This document shows positions 35,507 through 47,960 of a stretch of 64,000 nucleotides of DNA, piece by piece. The DNA lies in contig NC_037094.1 of NCBI RefSeq assembly GCF_002994745.2, positions 43,289,139-43,353,138 of the forward strand. Direction: 5' to 3'. The notes below the pieces were generated by a model. The model worked only from the letters and a program-made list of their open reading frames with translations, had not been told where the DNA came from and did not search any database. This stretch comes from Rosa chinensis (lineage: Eukaryota > Streptophyta > Magnoliopsida > Rosales > Rosaceae). The first letter of the stretch is position 1, and every line of letters starts with the position of its first letter. The position numbers were made by a program, and so were the translations under genes.

Positions 35507-35976
35507 TGTTTCTGTGTGAGAATACGGAACGAGAACTAAGTATGAGGCAAGGTAGAGAGCGAGAGAGAAATGACACAAGCATGTATAGTGGTTCACCTTG
35601 CCGTTGAGGCAAGGCTATGTCCACTTAGATATTTCCACTATGAGTGAGGCCAAGTAGTCTTTGTAGTATGCAAGTGTGAGGATCATGGATCCATCCTTTC
35701 CAAGAAGGGGAGGACTTCTTTTTATAGCTAGAGGAAGTCTCCTTCTAGTTTACATTTTCGATGTGGAACGTAATACACATATTTGCTTCTCTTGAAGTCT
35801 TTTGGAGAGCATGGGAGGGTGGCCTCTTGGCTAGATGCCAGCCGACCTCACCATGGCAACGTAGCTAGGGTGTCGGTCTACCGGATGCATGCCACAGGCG
35901 GGGCTAGCCATGTCGTGGGGCCCACCTATGAGGTCGTTGCTTATGCTTGGCGGTATGTGATATAGGCGGTATGTAC
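35507..35976 (-). repeat. 3' LTR of the Tat-like element
   Basis: About 90% identical by eye to 48960-49416. It has an extra ~14-base GCGGTATGTGATATAG duplication before the TGTACA end. The adjacent internal sequence reads ACTCGGGGACT on the minus strand and may be the PPT. Confidence 0.85.
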
Positions 35977-38900
35977 AAGTCCCCGAGTAAGAGGCGCTTC
36001 TTGGTTGGGGAGTTTAAATATGATGCCGCCAAGTATGAGTGACGACCTTGTTGAACGCCATATCCATACTAGTCCCCCAACTCCATAAGCAAGAAGGGAC
36101 TCTACGGGTAGGTTGGTGCCACGGGGCCCTCATCATCGAGCTAGTACCTACAAATAAGATAAGGTTGTGCAAAGAGCATATTGATTGTGCTAGAACAATC
36201 TAAGTGAAATTTGAGTCAAATGCATCGAGGTGCATGAATGTTTATAAGGTGCATGTTACACATGGTGTGGATGCTTGTATTGTTGGGTGTTAATACGACG
36301 TATGAGTCTGAAATATATGTGGTTATGAAAGTATAACGAAGTGTATATGATGCATAGATGTGTGACGAATGTGATGACACATAATGATATGTATATGGTG
36401 TATGCATATGATGTACATGTGTTAGGATGGGGAGTGTGGTTACTCACCGAGTCCCCCAAGTCACGTAGTTAGTAAAACAGAAATTTGGACTTGGGTTACG
36501 CTCGAGGGTGCTGGTGAGGCTGAGCATAGAGTTCTGGTATGGAACTATCATACTAGCAAGATCATGGTGTGGCCATGATAGTCCCCTAAGTATAGGTTAA
36601 GGGAAGGAACGTTAACTTACTTAACCTGAACGTATAAGCCATAACTCGATTGTTTAGCTCATGTGCGACGGGACTGTAAGAGTTGAGTTCGTTCATGTCG
36701 AGCAGGTGATAGGTTGTGTGAGTTTTGTCATATGGTCTTTATTAATAGAATGTACAAAGAATTTAATCGTTGCGATCAACAATATGTGAAAAATTCAATA
36801 TTTCCATTAGTAGACCAGAACATGAAATTCACACGTACCGTCGAGGCATAAGCGTGATGTTTGCATATGCCCGAAAAGTATGAGAGTGAAACTCAATGAT
36901 AGTACCCGACTGGGTACTACCTCCACTTGTGATAAGTGGTATGAATAAGTCCCCTAAGTGTAGAAAACACTCGGGAGGTGAGATGACTCAAAAGCAAGGG
37001 ATTGGACCTTGGCTTAGCCCTTAGGGGTACCTCACTCAGGGCGAGGATTTTAAGGCAAGGGACTGGACCTTGGCTTATGTAAGGGAGCGACCCTTTAGTT
37101 ATCCCGTTGGGATAACTCACTTGAGTAGAGGATTTATGAGGGCTTTGAGCCTCATTGACCCGGTGGGGCCAAAATGGGGGCGTAAGCCTCGTGTACCAGG
37201 TGGGTAGAACGAGAAATTGAGCCTTGTGTACCCGGTGAGGTAGGATGAGGGATTAAGCCTCATATACCCGGTGGGGTAGGTTGAGGGCTTGAGCCTCATG
37301 TACCCGGTGGGGTCACATAAGGGCTTAAGCCTTCTTAACCCAATGAGGTTGAATGAGGGCCTGTAGGCCTCATTTACCCGGTGGCGTGGCCCCGGGTAGA
37401 ATAAGAGATTGAGCCTTCTAACCCCGTTGGAGTTGACCTTGGATTACCCTAAAAGGGTACCTCGCTCCGGATGAGGATTTTAAGTGCCGCATGTTACACA
37501 TTGTTTAGTATCATATGTATACATGTAGCAATATTAATTGACGGGCAATTAAATTAAGCATTAATACATAGGCATAAATGGGTATGCTACCAAAATTATC
37601 AAATGTCATAAACATGCTTAGATTATAATAATCATTATTGAAGCATGTCAATTGTAACATTAGCTCAAAGTGAAAAAGCATAAGTGATAACTTATCTGGA
37701 GCCGATCGAAAGTAGTAAGATATTGAAATTGTTTGAAACATGAGATTCCATGTTATCCTGAAGAGAATAAAATCCTTCTTGTGTAGTTGACTGATAATGG
37801 GCTCGGTGGGAGGGATTCGTCCTCCTAAAAAAAAATTGGTGAGGAACAATTAGTTAACTTGATCAATCATATATAATGCTTTAACATGGAGAAGTATGAG
37901 AAACATGATGTATTGGTTAGCAAAACAAGGAAGCATGCTTCACATATATTGCATATAAACCAAGTGTGATGCAATTGATTATTCAGCTTTCATATAGTAA
38001 AGCTTGATGGCCTAACGGGCCAACGTGCATAATGTTTTGGGTCAGAGAGCAATAGATGCTTGCTAGTGATGTATGGGTAGGTGAAATGAATTGTGTATGA
38101 AATGGTGAAATGAATTGTGCATGAGCAGAAAAGTGTGACCAATGCTAAATTGCTAATGATATGTGGTACCAACTTAGTACTTAGCAAATCGTGTGTAGCA
38201 GCTAAACATGACAAGTATATATGGGAGAAGAATATTGACTGCAACCCTTACAAGCATATGTGCAGAACTTTGTAAGCATGATTATTATATGTGATTTCAA
38301 AGTCGAAATGGGACAAACCGTAAAAGGTGTGATTGTGCTAGTATAATGTGATAAGGTTACAAAACACTTGGTGAATCACAATTAAATGATTTACGTGCTA
38401 CCATGTGTCACTTAGCAAAACAATTGAAATAAATCATCCAAGATATGACTCTGAGTTATAAGCACAATTGCATGTGAGAGTATAATTGAATTCAAGTTTG
38501 ATCATCAAAGAGATAGAGAACACTAATGTGGCACAATCGCATCTAGGCTAGAACTAGCTGGGTGTCCATAGTATGGGTGCCCAGAGCTTTTCTTCTTCTT
38601 CTTCTTCTTCTTCTCTTTTTATTTTTATTTTTTTTATTTTATTTTTATTTTTATTTTTATTTTATTTTGAAACCCGACAGGTTGGGTCCCGGAGAGGTTC
38701 TTAGCAGTTCGACACTGATAGCCGCATTATATATTCACTCGCGGCAGTAGATGAAAGCTCCACCAAGTCAGAATCCCAGGAGGAACTCTCGGTTACTCAA
38801 GTGCGATGCGAGAGCAGTCGGTGCCGGAAACTGATGGTATTGATAGCTGAAATGTCACCAGGCAGGTGCCACAGTGACTGCTTTTGATTTTTGAACCTAG

Positions 38901-39230
38901 AGGTAGGGATACACCGTGGTGGGGTTGTCGACATAGCTAGATCCCAAATTTGCAACCCAATGACACCGGTAGGTTGGGTGTCCATATCAGCGTCCCGATG
39001 CCCAAAGCTTTTCTCCGTTTTCTTCTTTGTTTGTTTTTATTTTTATTTTTTTTGAGGTGAGACACCGGTAGGTTGGGTGTCCATATCAGCGTCCCAGTGT
39101 CCAAAGCTTTTCTCCGTTTGCTTCTTTGTTTGTTTGTTTGTGTCACCGAGAGGAATGTCACCGGGATAGTGCTGAGGAAGGTTAGAACTCGCTGAACACA
39201 TTCGAGTAGGAGTTCTGAGGATCATTGGTA
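35977..39230. other. Non-coding interior (left part) of the Tat-like element
   Basis: There is no supported gene. It holds the 36-bp repeat array (37130-37400), a ~60-bp direct repeat around GCAAGGGATTGGACCTTGGC (36990 and 37052), a (CTT)n/(TTTTA)n tract (38590-38668), and a ~99-bp tandem pair beginning GACACCGGTAGGTTGGGTG (38962 and 39061). Confidence 0.7.
37130..37400. repeat. 36-bp tandem repeat around TACCCGGTGGGG
   Basis: About seven degenerate copies of a unit reading GAGCCTCATGTACCCGGTGGGG plus a GAGGGCTT spacer. The period is a multiple of three, which creates the open frames seen here on both strands. It is probably not coding. Confidence 0.85.
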
Positions 39231-39235
39231 CCGGT

Positions 39236-39435
39236 TGTTAGCGTGAGTCATAGCTTAACATTAGGAATATAATATATTGTAATTATATCGTAGTTAGTAC
39301 TTACCTTTTCTATGTGTGGTAGAGAGTAAAGACGTAAGTCAATTGTATTCCTGTAATTCTCTTTATATACCTCCACTGTGAGATGAATAAGATATCATCA
39401 GATAATTCATTCTCTCAATCTTGTCTTATTTGACT
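39236..39435 (+). repeat. Copia 5' LTR
   Basis: Starts TGTTAGCGTGAG and ends TCTTATTTGACT. It differs from the 3' LTR at three sites (C/T, A/G, T/C). A TATATA stretch near 39365 may be the promoter. Confidence 0.9.
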
Positions 39436-39447
39436 TGATATCAAAGC
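39435..39447 (+). other. Copia primer-binding site
   Basis: TTGATATCAAAGC is a two-change variant of the initiator tRNA-Met complement TGGTATCAGAGC, directly at the LTR end. Confidence 0.75.
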
Positions 39448-40160
39448 AAAGATCCGAAAAGGACTTTGTCTCTTTATTCTTTCTTTGTTTTTCTCGTAAT
39501 TAGAGGAAAGTTGTCTAAGAACCCTTTTCTTTTAGGGTCTAATCTCTGTCTATCAGAAGATCGGCTTCATCTCTTCAAATCGCCGACATCTAACCGGAAC
39601 AAGAACGATCAGATCTTCTTCTTGGACTTCGACCAGACCGGCTTCGTCTGCCTCTGCCTTTGCTGTTCAGACCGGTTTTCCCATCAGTCGTGCGCCCACC
39701 GTCGATTTCCCCATCGCCCAGAAAGCCACGCGTCAGACCCGTGCGCCCAGTTTCCAGCGTCGCTGCCAGTTCTCCGGTCGAGTCGACCTCCATCTCGGGT
39801 CAGGTCGCTCACTCGTTCATCACAACCGGTTCTCCAGTCGGGTTAGGTCGACCACTAATCCAACCCGGCTCATCGTTCCAGATCGCTTCGACAACCCAGA
39901 CCGCTGTTGCTTCCATCCCTCACTTAAGTCGGTGAGATTCTTCAATTGGCAACTCAAGTCCTACCAGGTTTGGCCTGATTCTTCATCTCATCGAAACCCA
40001 GGTCTGACCTGACTCAACTCGGTCAACTCAACCCATTCAACTCAGTCAACTCCAACAGGTTCCAAAAAAAAAAATGTTATTATTTTTGGAGCCTTCTGTT
40101 CTTCTTATTTCAGCTGCATACTTTGGGATTTGTGTGTTTTTTTTCTATTGTACTATTGCA

Positions 40161-41030
40161 ATGGGTGGTGATGACAGTCAAAGTTCTAAGGCCAATGAGG
40201 TCCAGAAGGTTGAGGTCTCTGTCAAAAGCTCAGAAGGTGGTTCTTTCGGGGGTACCAAACTCACTGGTACCAATTTCCGAACATGGAAGAAGATTATGTC
40301 AATTTATCTCCGTGGAATACACAAAATGGGGCATGTGACTGGAACAATCAAGGCTCCTAGTGAAGATGATGTGGAGGCCTATGCTAAGTGGGAAGATAAT
40401 GATAGGTTTGTAATGTCAATCCTATTTCGAGCCATGATTGATGATGTGCTACAGATGGTGGAGGAATGTGAAACTGCTAAGGCAATATGGAAGACATTGG
40501 GGGATTTGTATACCAACGAGTCTGATTTTATACAGGTTCATGAATTGATGTGTAAAGCTGCTAGTATGTAACAGAATGGGCAACCAGTAGCTTTGTATTT
40601 CACCAAGTTGAAGAATGTATGGGCTGAAATTGATCAGAAACGTCCTTGCAAGATCAAGAATCAGGAAGATCTTGTGTGGTACCAGAAGGAGAAGGAGCCA
40701 GAAAGGGTTCATGTATTCCTGAGAGGGCTTGATGAGAAGCATAGCAGTGCCAAGGGAGAATTGCTCAGAATGATAGACCCTCCTAGTTTGAACATAGCTT
40801 TTACATACATCCGCAAGGATGAGTCTCAGCATGAGAGTGTCAAACATGCACAGGTTGAAGTATCTAGCCTAGCCATTCAGGCCAAGTCACCAGCACCTTT
40901 CCTTCAGCAGTAGAGTTCAGCCCCACTTCATCAGCAAGGTTTCCCACGAGGCTTCACCAACCACCCTCGTCCTCAATGTTCTTATTGCAACGACCTTGGG
41001 CATGTTCTGTAGACTTGTTGGAAGTTGAAC
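40161..41030 (+). pseudogene. Copia gag with broken zinc knuckle
   Basis: The ATG at 40161 (MGGDDSQSS) opens the gag. Features are the LTGTNFRTWKKIM start, an AIWKTLGDLY motif, the region about EKEPERVHVFLRGLDEKH, and a CX2CX4HX4C knuckle (CSYCNDLGHVL, then a stop, then TC, near 40978-41018). In-frame stops occur at 40569, 40911 and in the knuckle near 41011. The gag would form the particle. An upstream ATG at 40074 in the same frame would add 29 mainly hydrophobic residues and is less likely. Confidence 0.9.
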
Positions 41031-41400
41031 CCACACCTTAAACCTAAAAATCAAGGTTATCGTCCTAAGGTGAAAGCAGCTGCTGTTCAATTGGTCCAAG
41101 AACCGGATTTCTATGGAGTAGTTAGCCAAGATCATCATACAGCAGGTGGAGTTACTCCTACAGCCTCTATAGCTGGTCGAGGTAAAATTGGTATGGCTTT
41201 AAAGGTTTCTAACTTTGTTGGTTCTGATATATGGATTATTGATTCTGGTGCCTCCGATCATATGACTTATGACAAATCATATTTTACTGCATTGTCTTCC
41301 CCCCCCCCCCCCCCCCCCCCAGTGTCCTATGTAACCAATGCCAATGGTGAGGCCTTTCTTGTGTTAGGGTCAGGGCAGTTCGTAATACTCCCACCTTAGA
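41031..41400 (+). pseudogene. Copia protease with a 22-C run
   Basis: The same frame as gag carries the aspartic protease motif DSGASDHMT (from 41241). A run of 22 C (41299-41320) then encodes poly-Pro within what should be a normal loop. Soon afterwards the reading frame shifts, since the next Copia sequence (LHNVLYVPDLSHHLISV, from about 41400) is in another frame. Confidence 0.88.
41299..41320. repeat. C22 homopolymer in Copia protease
   Basis: Twenty-two consecutive C residues lie in coding sequence. Confidence 0.9.
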
Positions 41401-42433
41401 ACTTCATAATGTGTTATATGTGCCTGACTTGTCTCACCATTTGATATCTGTTCCCCAGTTGAATACTGAGTCTAAATGCTCCGTAACCTTTTTATCCTAT
41501 GTATGTGATTTTTCAGGATCTTCTTACCAGGGAGATAATCGGTCGGGGGTATCTGAGGGGCAGGTTGTTCCATCTGGATCAGATATACGCAGGAGAGAAA
41601 CTAGGTGCACAGTCCCGCGCCGCTTTGACTTCGAGTTCTGATAAGCTAAGTGAAATTTGGTTGTGGCATCGCCATTTATGGCATCCCTCTTTTAGTCTTA
41701 TGAGAAAAACCATGCCTATTTTGTTTATTGGTGTGGATGAATCTATTTTACATTGTGAAACATGTGTTTTGGCCAAGAGTCATCGTGCTACTTATTCTCC
41801 TAGTAGTTCTAATAAAAGTGTTGCTCATTTTGAGTTGATTCATTCTGATGTTTGGGGGCCATCTAGAGAACCCACTGTGTCGGGTATGAGATACTTTGTG
41901 TTGTTTATTGATGATTGTACGAGATTGTCATAGGTTGCTCTTCTAAAAACCAAAGATGAAGTCTTTCCAGCTTTTCAAACCTTTCGTACTCTCGTTCAAA
42001 CACAATACCATAACACCATTAAAGTTCTTCTTTCTGACAATGGGGGGGGGGGGGGGGGATATGTTAATCATGTTTTCAAAGAGTTTTTTACAACCCATGA
42101 GATTGTTCACCAAACTACATGTCCACAAACACCAGAACAAAATGGAGTGTCTGAAAGGAAAAACCGTCATTTACTTGATATGGCTCGTGCCCATCTCTTT
42201 AGTGCTCATATGCCTAAGTATCTTTGGGGCGATGCTGTACATGCTTCCTCCCATCTTATCAATCGTCTTCCTTCTAGCGTCCTTCAGGTAAAAATTCCTT
42301 TTGAGGTTCTTGCATCTCATGTTTCCTTACCTTCATTTCATAATCTTCCAGCTCGTGTCTTTGGTTGTGTTGCCTTTGTCCATGTTCCTAAAAACCAGAG
42401 GTCTAAGTTGGATGCCCGGGTACTTAAATGTGT
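41401..42433 (+). pseudogene. Copia integrase (5' part), with a 17-G run
   Basis: A GAG-pre-integrase segment with WHRHLWHPS and CETCVLAKSHR forms the HHCC zinc site. The catalytic core shows HSDVWGPS, FIDDCTR, the SDNGG box and PEQNGVSERKNR. The SDNGG box is expanded by a run of 17 G (42042-42058), removing the normal GEY junction and shifting the frame. A stop lies at 41931-41933. The sequence breaks off at 42433, at the solo LTR, inside the codons of KCVFVGY, and resumes at 45030. Confidence 0.88.
42042..42058. repeat. G17 homopolymer in Copia integrase
   Basis: Seventeen consecutive G residues lie at the catalytic DNGG box. Confidence 0.9.
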
Positions 42434-45024
42434 TGTAACGCCCCAAGCTGCACCTCACTAGCTTAAGCACGTTACAGTGCCGTGAGTCTCTAAAACATAA
42501 ACCGAACGCTCGATTTACATTCTAGAGGATCGCTAGGCATTTTGTTTGAAAACCTTTCATATAAACACAGCGGAAGCTACAAACATTTTTGAGGTGAAAA
42601 TCCTCGAGTTGCTAAAATTTATTCCATTCGTCTAGAACTTGAAATGAATTCTCACACATGAGGTACGAACTTCAAGGAAATGAGAACTCAACCAAAATTG
42701 ACACAAGGCTAACTATCAACAAATCTCGGAATACGAAGTTCAAGAAATAGAATTTAGAACAAGGTCTAAACGACAAAATTTACCGAACTTGTTCTGCACA
42801 CCCAGCTCCGTCCGCTATAGTCCCGTCACCGGTGCACAATACCTGCATCCAAACTGTTGTAGGAGTGAGCTTTCGTCCTCGCTGCTCTACAGGAACTCTA
42901 CCACGACTAGGTTTGAAACCAGTAAATATATATATTTGGGATCCCAGTATGAAAACATGCTTAAACCAAATATTTAAAAGGAACGACAAACTTTAATGTT
43001 TTTCAACTTGAAAACTGATGCATGATGCTTAAATAAATACGGCGCCAAATCCAAATATTACCTGATGGCCGGTCCCATAGACCCACTACACGACCTTACC
43101 TCAAATTAATTTATCACCAGGTAAGCGTAGCGAGAGCGTCCGCTACCTAGCTACACACACGGATCGGGTGGTCATTGTGACTGCTCACCGTCTGACCGGT
43201 GTAACTAACTCTCCGGAGGTTTTGGGGATCGAACCCAAGGAAGTCAGAGCCACCCTTTGCTCTCAAGCCATTACATTTCTCACATGGTTTGGTTAGTATG
43301 CATTGCATTTGAACATAACCAAACCATACCAACTAACATGCATCATTTAATAACAATATAAAAAAAATCACTAACCAAGGAGAGTCCTGAATCCCTACCT
43401 AGACTCACGAAGCTTTTCCTCACATACTCCGAGAGTTGTGAACCTTCTGTTCCTCAGGTAACTGGAGTCCTAAGTTCTGACATTTCAATAGTTAATATCT
43501 TATTGAACTAATGATTGAAATCTAGACGAGTACAAATCGTACAATCAAGTTTTCCTGGTTTGACCAGGAGTTGACCAATTTGACCACGTTTGACCAATCG
43601 CAGCAAGTTCGATAATTAACCCAAATTACCGAACCTTCACTTGAAGTTTATGATATCGACCAATATATATTAAGTGCACCCGATTTACTAAGGCCACCCA
43701 ATATATATATAATTTCTTTTATTTATTTATTATCAAACCGCGAAATACACAAGCAAACCAATAACGATTTCTCCAACACACGATTCCACATTTACTTAAC
43801 AGTTTTATCGCATAGTAATTCAACAGAATTTACTATGGACACCCAATTCTTTCCATTTTCAGGCAAGATGTGCCCAAAACTACTATGAACACCCAAGCTT
43901 GACCATTTTCAATTATTCCACAAACATTCCAAAACCTGCCTTAACAACACTAACAAGACATCAAGCATGATAATCACAATCCACTCTACATAGTCAGTTC
44001 CACGACCAATTTTCAGCATAACAACATCAATTTCCTACCCAATTCAAACATAAACTCCAAGCTACCGAAACTATACAATCTGACAAAACTCCACAGCTAA
44101 GGAAACTGATGTCCACCAAGTCATACCAACTCAAGCTACTAACTTCGGATTTGCATGACAATAACCAAACTTCAATTCAAGATTTTTAATTATACCTTCA
44201 AAATCCAACTGCAACCAAACCAAACTCCTAGCGGAAACTAGGCAGATGATGAACTGAGGATGTCAACGTGATCTGCCCAACCAACTACCCAATTTCTTGT
44301 CTACAGTTGCAGTCAAGGACGAGACCAAGCCAAGGAGAGCCGGAAAGGTAGCCGGCGTCGAAGACAGCGACGGAACCGAGATGAACCCAGAAATGAAATT
44401 ATCAAAACTTGATCAAATTTGAAAAATAATTACACAGGCATGTAGACCATGACGAGGGGATGAAGTTTCATACCAACTACAGCTCAGATGGTGGCCGGAA
44501 TCGCCGAAACTCTCTAAAATCGTAGGAGAATTCTTGGAGCTTCTAGTCGTCGATTCTTCGCTCACCGTTGATGCATGGACGATCTAAGGATGCAAGGAGG
44601 TAGGCAACGCAGAGATGAAGGGAATGGTTGTTGTGCGCCGTCGGGGGGTGGCCGGACGGTGGCGCGACGGCCGGGTCACGTTGTTGGGTTGTCTCGGGTC
44701 AGAGAGCACCGAGCTCTCTCTCCCTCTCTCTCGAAACTTCCTGTACCTTCCTACTGTTCACCATCTTATATAAATTGATTGGTCCATTAACAATGGACGG
44801 CCATGTTCAAGCGGTGGATGGATCAATGGCTCACGTCGCTCCACCAAATTTCCATTTCTTGATTTAATTTCTTAAATCCCACAACTTCATAAAATCGCCA
44901 TAAATAGCTCGGGTACTCGGAAAATTCCTCGAAAATTTCCACGAACTTTTCGTGTCGTGTACGTTATCATCCAACTCTCAAATAGAAGATTTACTAAGCT
45001 CGACACATTTTTCTGGGGCTCACA
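42434..45024 (-). mobile_element. Solo LTR (reverse) with TSD TGTGT, inside Copia integrase
   Basis: It starts TGTAACGCCCCAAGC and ends GGGGCTCACA, flanked by TGTGT (42429-42433 and 45025-45029). Host sequence on the two sides joins within the conserved Copia motif KCVFVGY. It is 2591 bp, a gypsy-type LTR family different from those of Gypsy A and B. No internal domain is present; small ORFs such as 44575-44778 are LTR noise. Confidence 0.95.
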
Positions 45025-45029
45025 TGTGT

Positions 45030-46550
45030 GTTTGTTGGCTACAGAGGGTATCAGAAGGGGTACAAGTGCTATCATCCACCTACAAGGAAGTACTATGTCA
45101 CTATGGATGTTACCTTTTTTGAGGACATGAGTTAGTTTTCCTCTTCAGATACAGCTCTTCAGGGGGAGAATTCATATTTTGAAGAACTGTATCAAGTTGT
45201 GCCTCTTGAAGCAGTCACACAGGCAGGGGGTATTTTGACAGATCCAGTTGAGACCATCAGCTCGCCACCTCTTGAAGCAGTAGCTCCAAACATTCACCTA
45301 CTAGTTTCTACGGCTGGAAATGAAGTTGAAGACACAACTACCCCTCCTGCCATCACTTCTACCCCTGACCCACAGCTTCCTGGTACTGAAGATCACTCAT
45401 TCGAGGTATGTCCACCCACTAGTACTAGCAGTAGTGAGTCTTATGTTGAGCAATATGTGTTACTAAATAGGACCACTCAGGGTCAATCAGCCAAAAGATA
45501 TGAACCTACTCTTGCTGCCAAATCAAAATACCCAGTAGCCAATTATATGTCCACTAGGAGGTTGGCTAAGTCATATGAATCATTTGGGAATCAAATATCT
45601 GTTGTGTCAGTATCTAACAAAGTGCAGGATGCGTTGGAGGATCCAAAGTGGAGGAAGGCAATGGAGGAAGAGATGGAGGCATTGCAGAAGAACATTACTT
45701 GGCAACTTGTGCCTCCACCACAAGGCAAGAAGGCTGTAGGTTTTCGTTGGGTGTTTACCATGAAGCATGATGTAGATGGATCAGTGAATCGGTACAAAGC
45801 ACGCCTTGTAGCAAAGGGGTTTACTCAGACATATGGTATAGACTATGATGAAACATTTGCCCCTGTTGCCAAGATGAACACTATTCGGGTTCTGCCCTCA
45901 TTTGCTGCTAGATTAAACTGACCACTCGATAGTTTGATGTCAAGAATGCATTTCTTCATGGAAAGTTAGCCGAGGAAGTGTACATGAGCCTTCCACCTGG
46001 GTATGTAGTTGCTTCTCCTGGTGATTTTGTCTGCAGATTGAGAAAATCTCTGTATGCTCTCAAACTGTCACCTCATCCTTGGTTTGGAAGATTCTCGCAA
46101 TTCATGTGGAAGGTTGGTTATGGACAGAGCAACTCAGACCATACCTTGTTTCCCAAGCATCAACAAGGGAAGGTAACAGCTCTAATTATTTATGTGGATG
46201 ATATGGTAATCACCGACAATGATACTGTTGAGATTGATAGACTACAGAGACAGCTGGCCTCTGAATTTGAGATGAAGGACTTGGGTGAACTTAAGTACTT
46301 CTTAGGAATTGAGGTAGCCAGGGGGAGAGAAGGGATCTACTTGTCCCAGAGGAAGTACGCTCTTGACTTGCTAACAGAGACAGGTTTGTTGGATTGCAGA
46401 CCTATTGATACTCCCATTGAGCAGAATCATTGTTTAGCTGAGTATCCAGATCAGGTACCTACTGATCGAGCTCGCTATCAGAGGTTGATTGGGCGCTTGA
46501 TTTATTTAGCTCATACTAGACCAGATGTTGCATATGCAGTAAGTGTGTGA
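45030..46550 (+). pseudogene. Copia integrase tail and reverse transcriptase
   Basis: The frame resumes with FVGY and YYVTMDVTFFEDM, then a variable linker (45199-45560). The RT follows: [58 protein letters not shown] frameshift and small deletion at about 45905-45978 damages the first catalytic Asp region. The catalytic YVDDM box is at 46191-46205, followed by DLGELKYFLGIEVAR and RYQRLIGRLIYLAHTRPDVA. The frame breaks near 46549 just before the usual SQFMHNP motif. Confidence 0.92.
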
Positions 46551-46612
46551 GTCAGTTTCATGCATAACTAGAGTGAGAGTCACATGGATGCTGTTATGAT
46601 GATTTGAGAGGA

Positions 46613-47210
46613 AGTTTGGTTCCTAGATTCAGGCTGCAGCAACCACATGAGTGGCAACAAACAATGGGTTTTTAACCTTGATGAGTCATTCCGACATGTA
46701 GTGAAACTTGGCAACAACATGAAGATGGCAGTAATGGGGAAGGGATGCATCAGATTACAGATTGATGGGATAACTCAGGTGATTGGTGAGGTGTTTTACA
46801 TTCCTGAATTGAAAAACAATTTGCTTAGTATTGGTCAATTGCAAGAGAAAAACTTGGCCATCTTGATTCACCATGGCATGTGCAAAATCTATCACCCTAT
46901 GAGAGGGTTGATCATGCAGACTTCCATGTCTGCCAATCGTATGTTCATTTTGCTTGCATCAGTACAAACTCAAGCTACAACATGCTTTAAGACTACAGAA
47001 GAGGATGAGACTGAATTATGGCATCGAAGGCTTGGACATCTTAGCTACAAAGGCCTGAGAACCTTGTCCTACAAGAAACTAGTGAAATGGCTGCCATCAC
47101 TTAACGCTTCCACAAAGGTGTGCACCAGCTGCATGGTAGGCAAGCAGCATAGTGAAGCCATTCCAAAGAAAAGTTTGTGGAGAGCATCACAAAGATTACA
47201 GCTAGCTAGT
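46613..47210 (+). pseudogene. Foreign Copia block (protease and GAG-pre-integrase) inside the RT-RNase H junction
   Basis: Host Copia sequence reads into SESHMDAVMMI, then changes abruptly to a different Copia: a protease motif FLDSGCSNHMSG (near 46620), the IGEVFYIPELKNNLLSIGQL region, and a pre-integrase zinc site ELWHRRLGHLSYKGLR...CTSCMVGKQH. Then at LKSAPGRGVLFSK the host sequence resumes. The block is open for about 200 codons. It is on the same strand and replaces only about three host codons. No LTR, TSD or poly(A) is seen at its edges. Confidence 0.85.
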
Positions 47211-47748
47211 ACTTAAGTCAGCTCCAGGAAGAGGAGTATTGTTTTCTAAACACAACAATATTCTTGAGGTTTGTGGCTTCACAGATGCAGATTGGGCTGG
47301 AAATATTACAGATAGGAGGTCGACATCTGGTTACTTTACCTTTGTGGGAGGTAATTTGGTTACATGGAAGAGTAAGAAACAGAAAGTTGTGGCACGTTCT
47401 AGTGCTGAGGCTGAGTATAGAGGTATGGCTCATGGAGTGTGTGAATTGCTGTGGCTGAGGAATCTGTTACGTGATCTGGGTTTCAAACTCAAAAGTACCA
47501 TGCAGTTGTATTACGACAACAAAGCAGCTATTGACATATCACAGAATCTAGTACAGCATGATCGTACTAAGCATGTGGAGGTTGATCATCACTTTATAAA
47601 GGAGAAGCTAAATGCCAAAATTATTAGGTTTCCTTTTGTTCCAACTGAAGAGCAACTTGCAGATATATTTACCAAAGGAGTTTCCAAGAAGGTGTTTTAT
47701 GACTCACTAAGCAAGTTGGGCATGATTGATGTGTATGCGCCAACTTGA
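47211..47748 (+). pseudogene. Copia RNase H
   Basis: FTDADWAGNITDRRSTSGY and RSSAEAEYRGMA give the catalytic Asp and Glu. YYDNKAAIDISQN, HDRTKHVEVDHHFIKEKL and ADIFTKG follow, all hallmark Copia RNase H motifs. The frame is open for about 170 codons from 47239 to a TGA at 47746-47748, just ahead of the PPT. This is the best kept part of the element. Confidence 0.93.
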
Positions 47749-47755
47749 GGGGGAG

Positions 47756-47955
47756 TGTTAGTGTGAGTCATAGCTTAACATTAGGAATATAATATATTGT
47801 AATTATATCGTAGTTAGTACTTACCTTTTCTATGTGTGGTAGAGAGTAGAGACGTAAGTCAATTGTACTCCTGTAATTCTCTTTATATACCTCCACTGTG
47901 AGATGAATAAGATATCATCAGATAATTCATTCTCTCAATCTTGTCTTATTTGACT
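47756..47955 (+). repeat. Copia 3' LTR
   Basis: 200 bp, about 98.5% identical to the 5' LTR, starting TGTTAGTGTGAG directly after the PPT. Confidence 0.9.
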
Positions 47956-47960
47956 CTGGT

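Larger units (their letters stand above)
39236..47955 (+). mobile_element. Full-length Copia retrotransposon, degenerate and chimeric
   Basis: Two 200-bp LTRs (39236-39435 and 47756-47955) differ at only three transitions by eye. The PBS is TTGATATCAAAGC (39435-39447) and the PPT is TTGAGGGGGAG (47745-47755). The flanks CCGGT and CTGGT (39231-39235, 47956-47960) are a TSD with one change. Domain order is gag, protease, integrase, RT, RNase H, the Copia order. It is interrupted by a solo LTR (42434-45024) and by a block of foreign Copia sequence (46613-47210). Stops and frameshifts are scattered through the coding region in spite of the nearly identical LTRs. Confidence 0.93.

Noticed and set aside
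37117..37299. Minus-strand frame with YPTGYMRLNPS repeats
   Set aside because: Product of the 36-bp tandem repeat inside the non-coding interior of the Tat-like element.
43147..45075. Small frames in 42434-45024 as host genes within the Copia
   Set aside because: The whole interval is a solo LTR bounded by TGTGT; frames are short and without domains.
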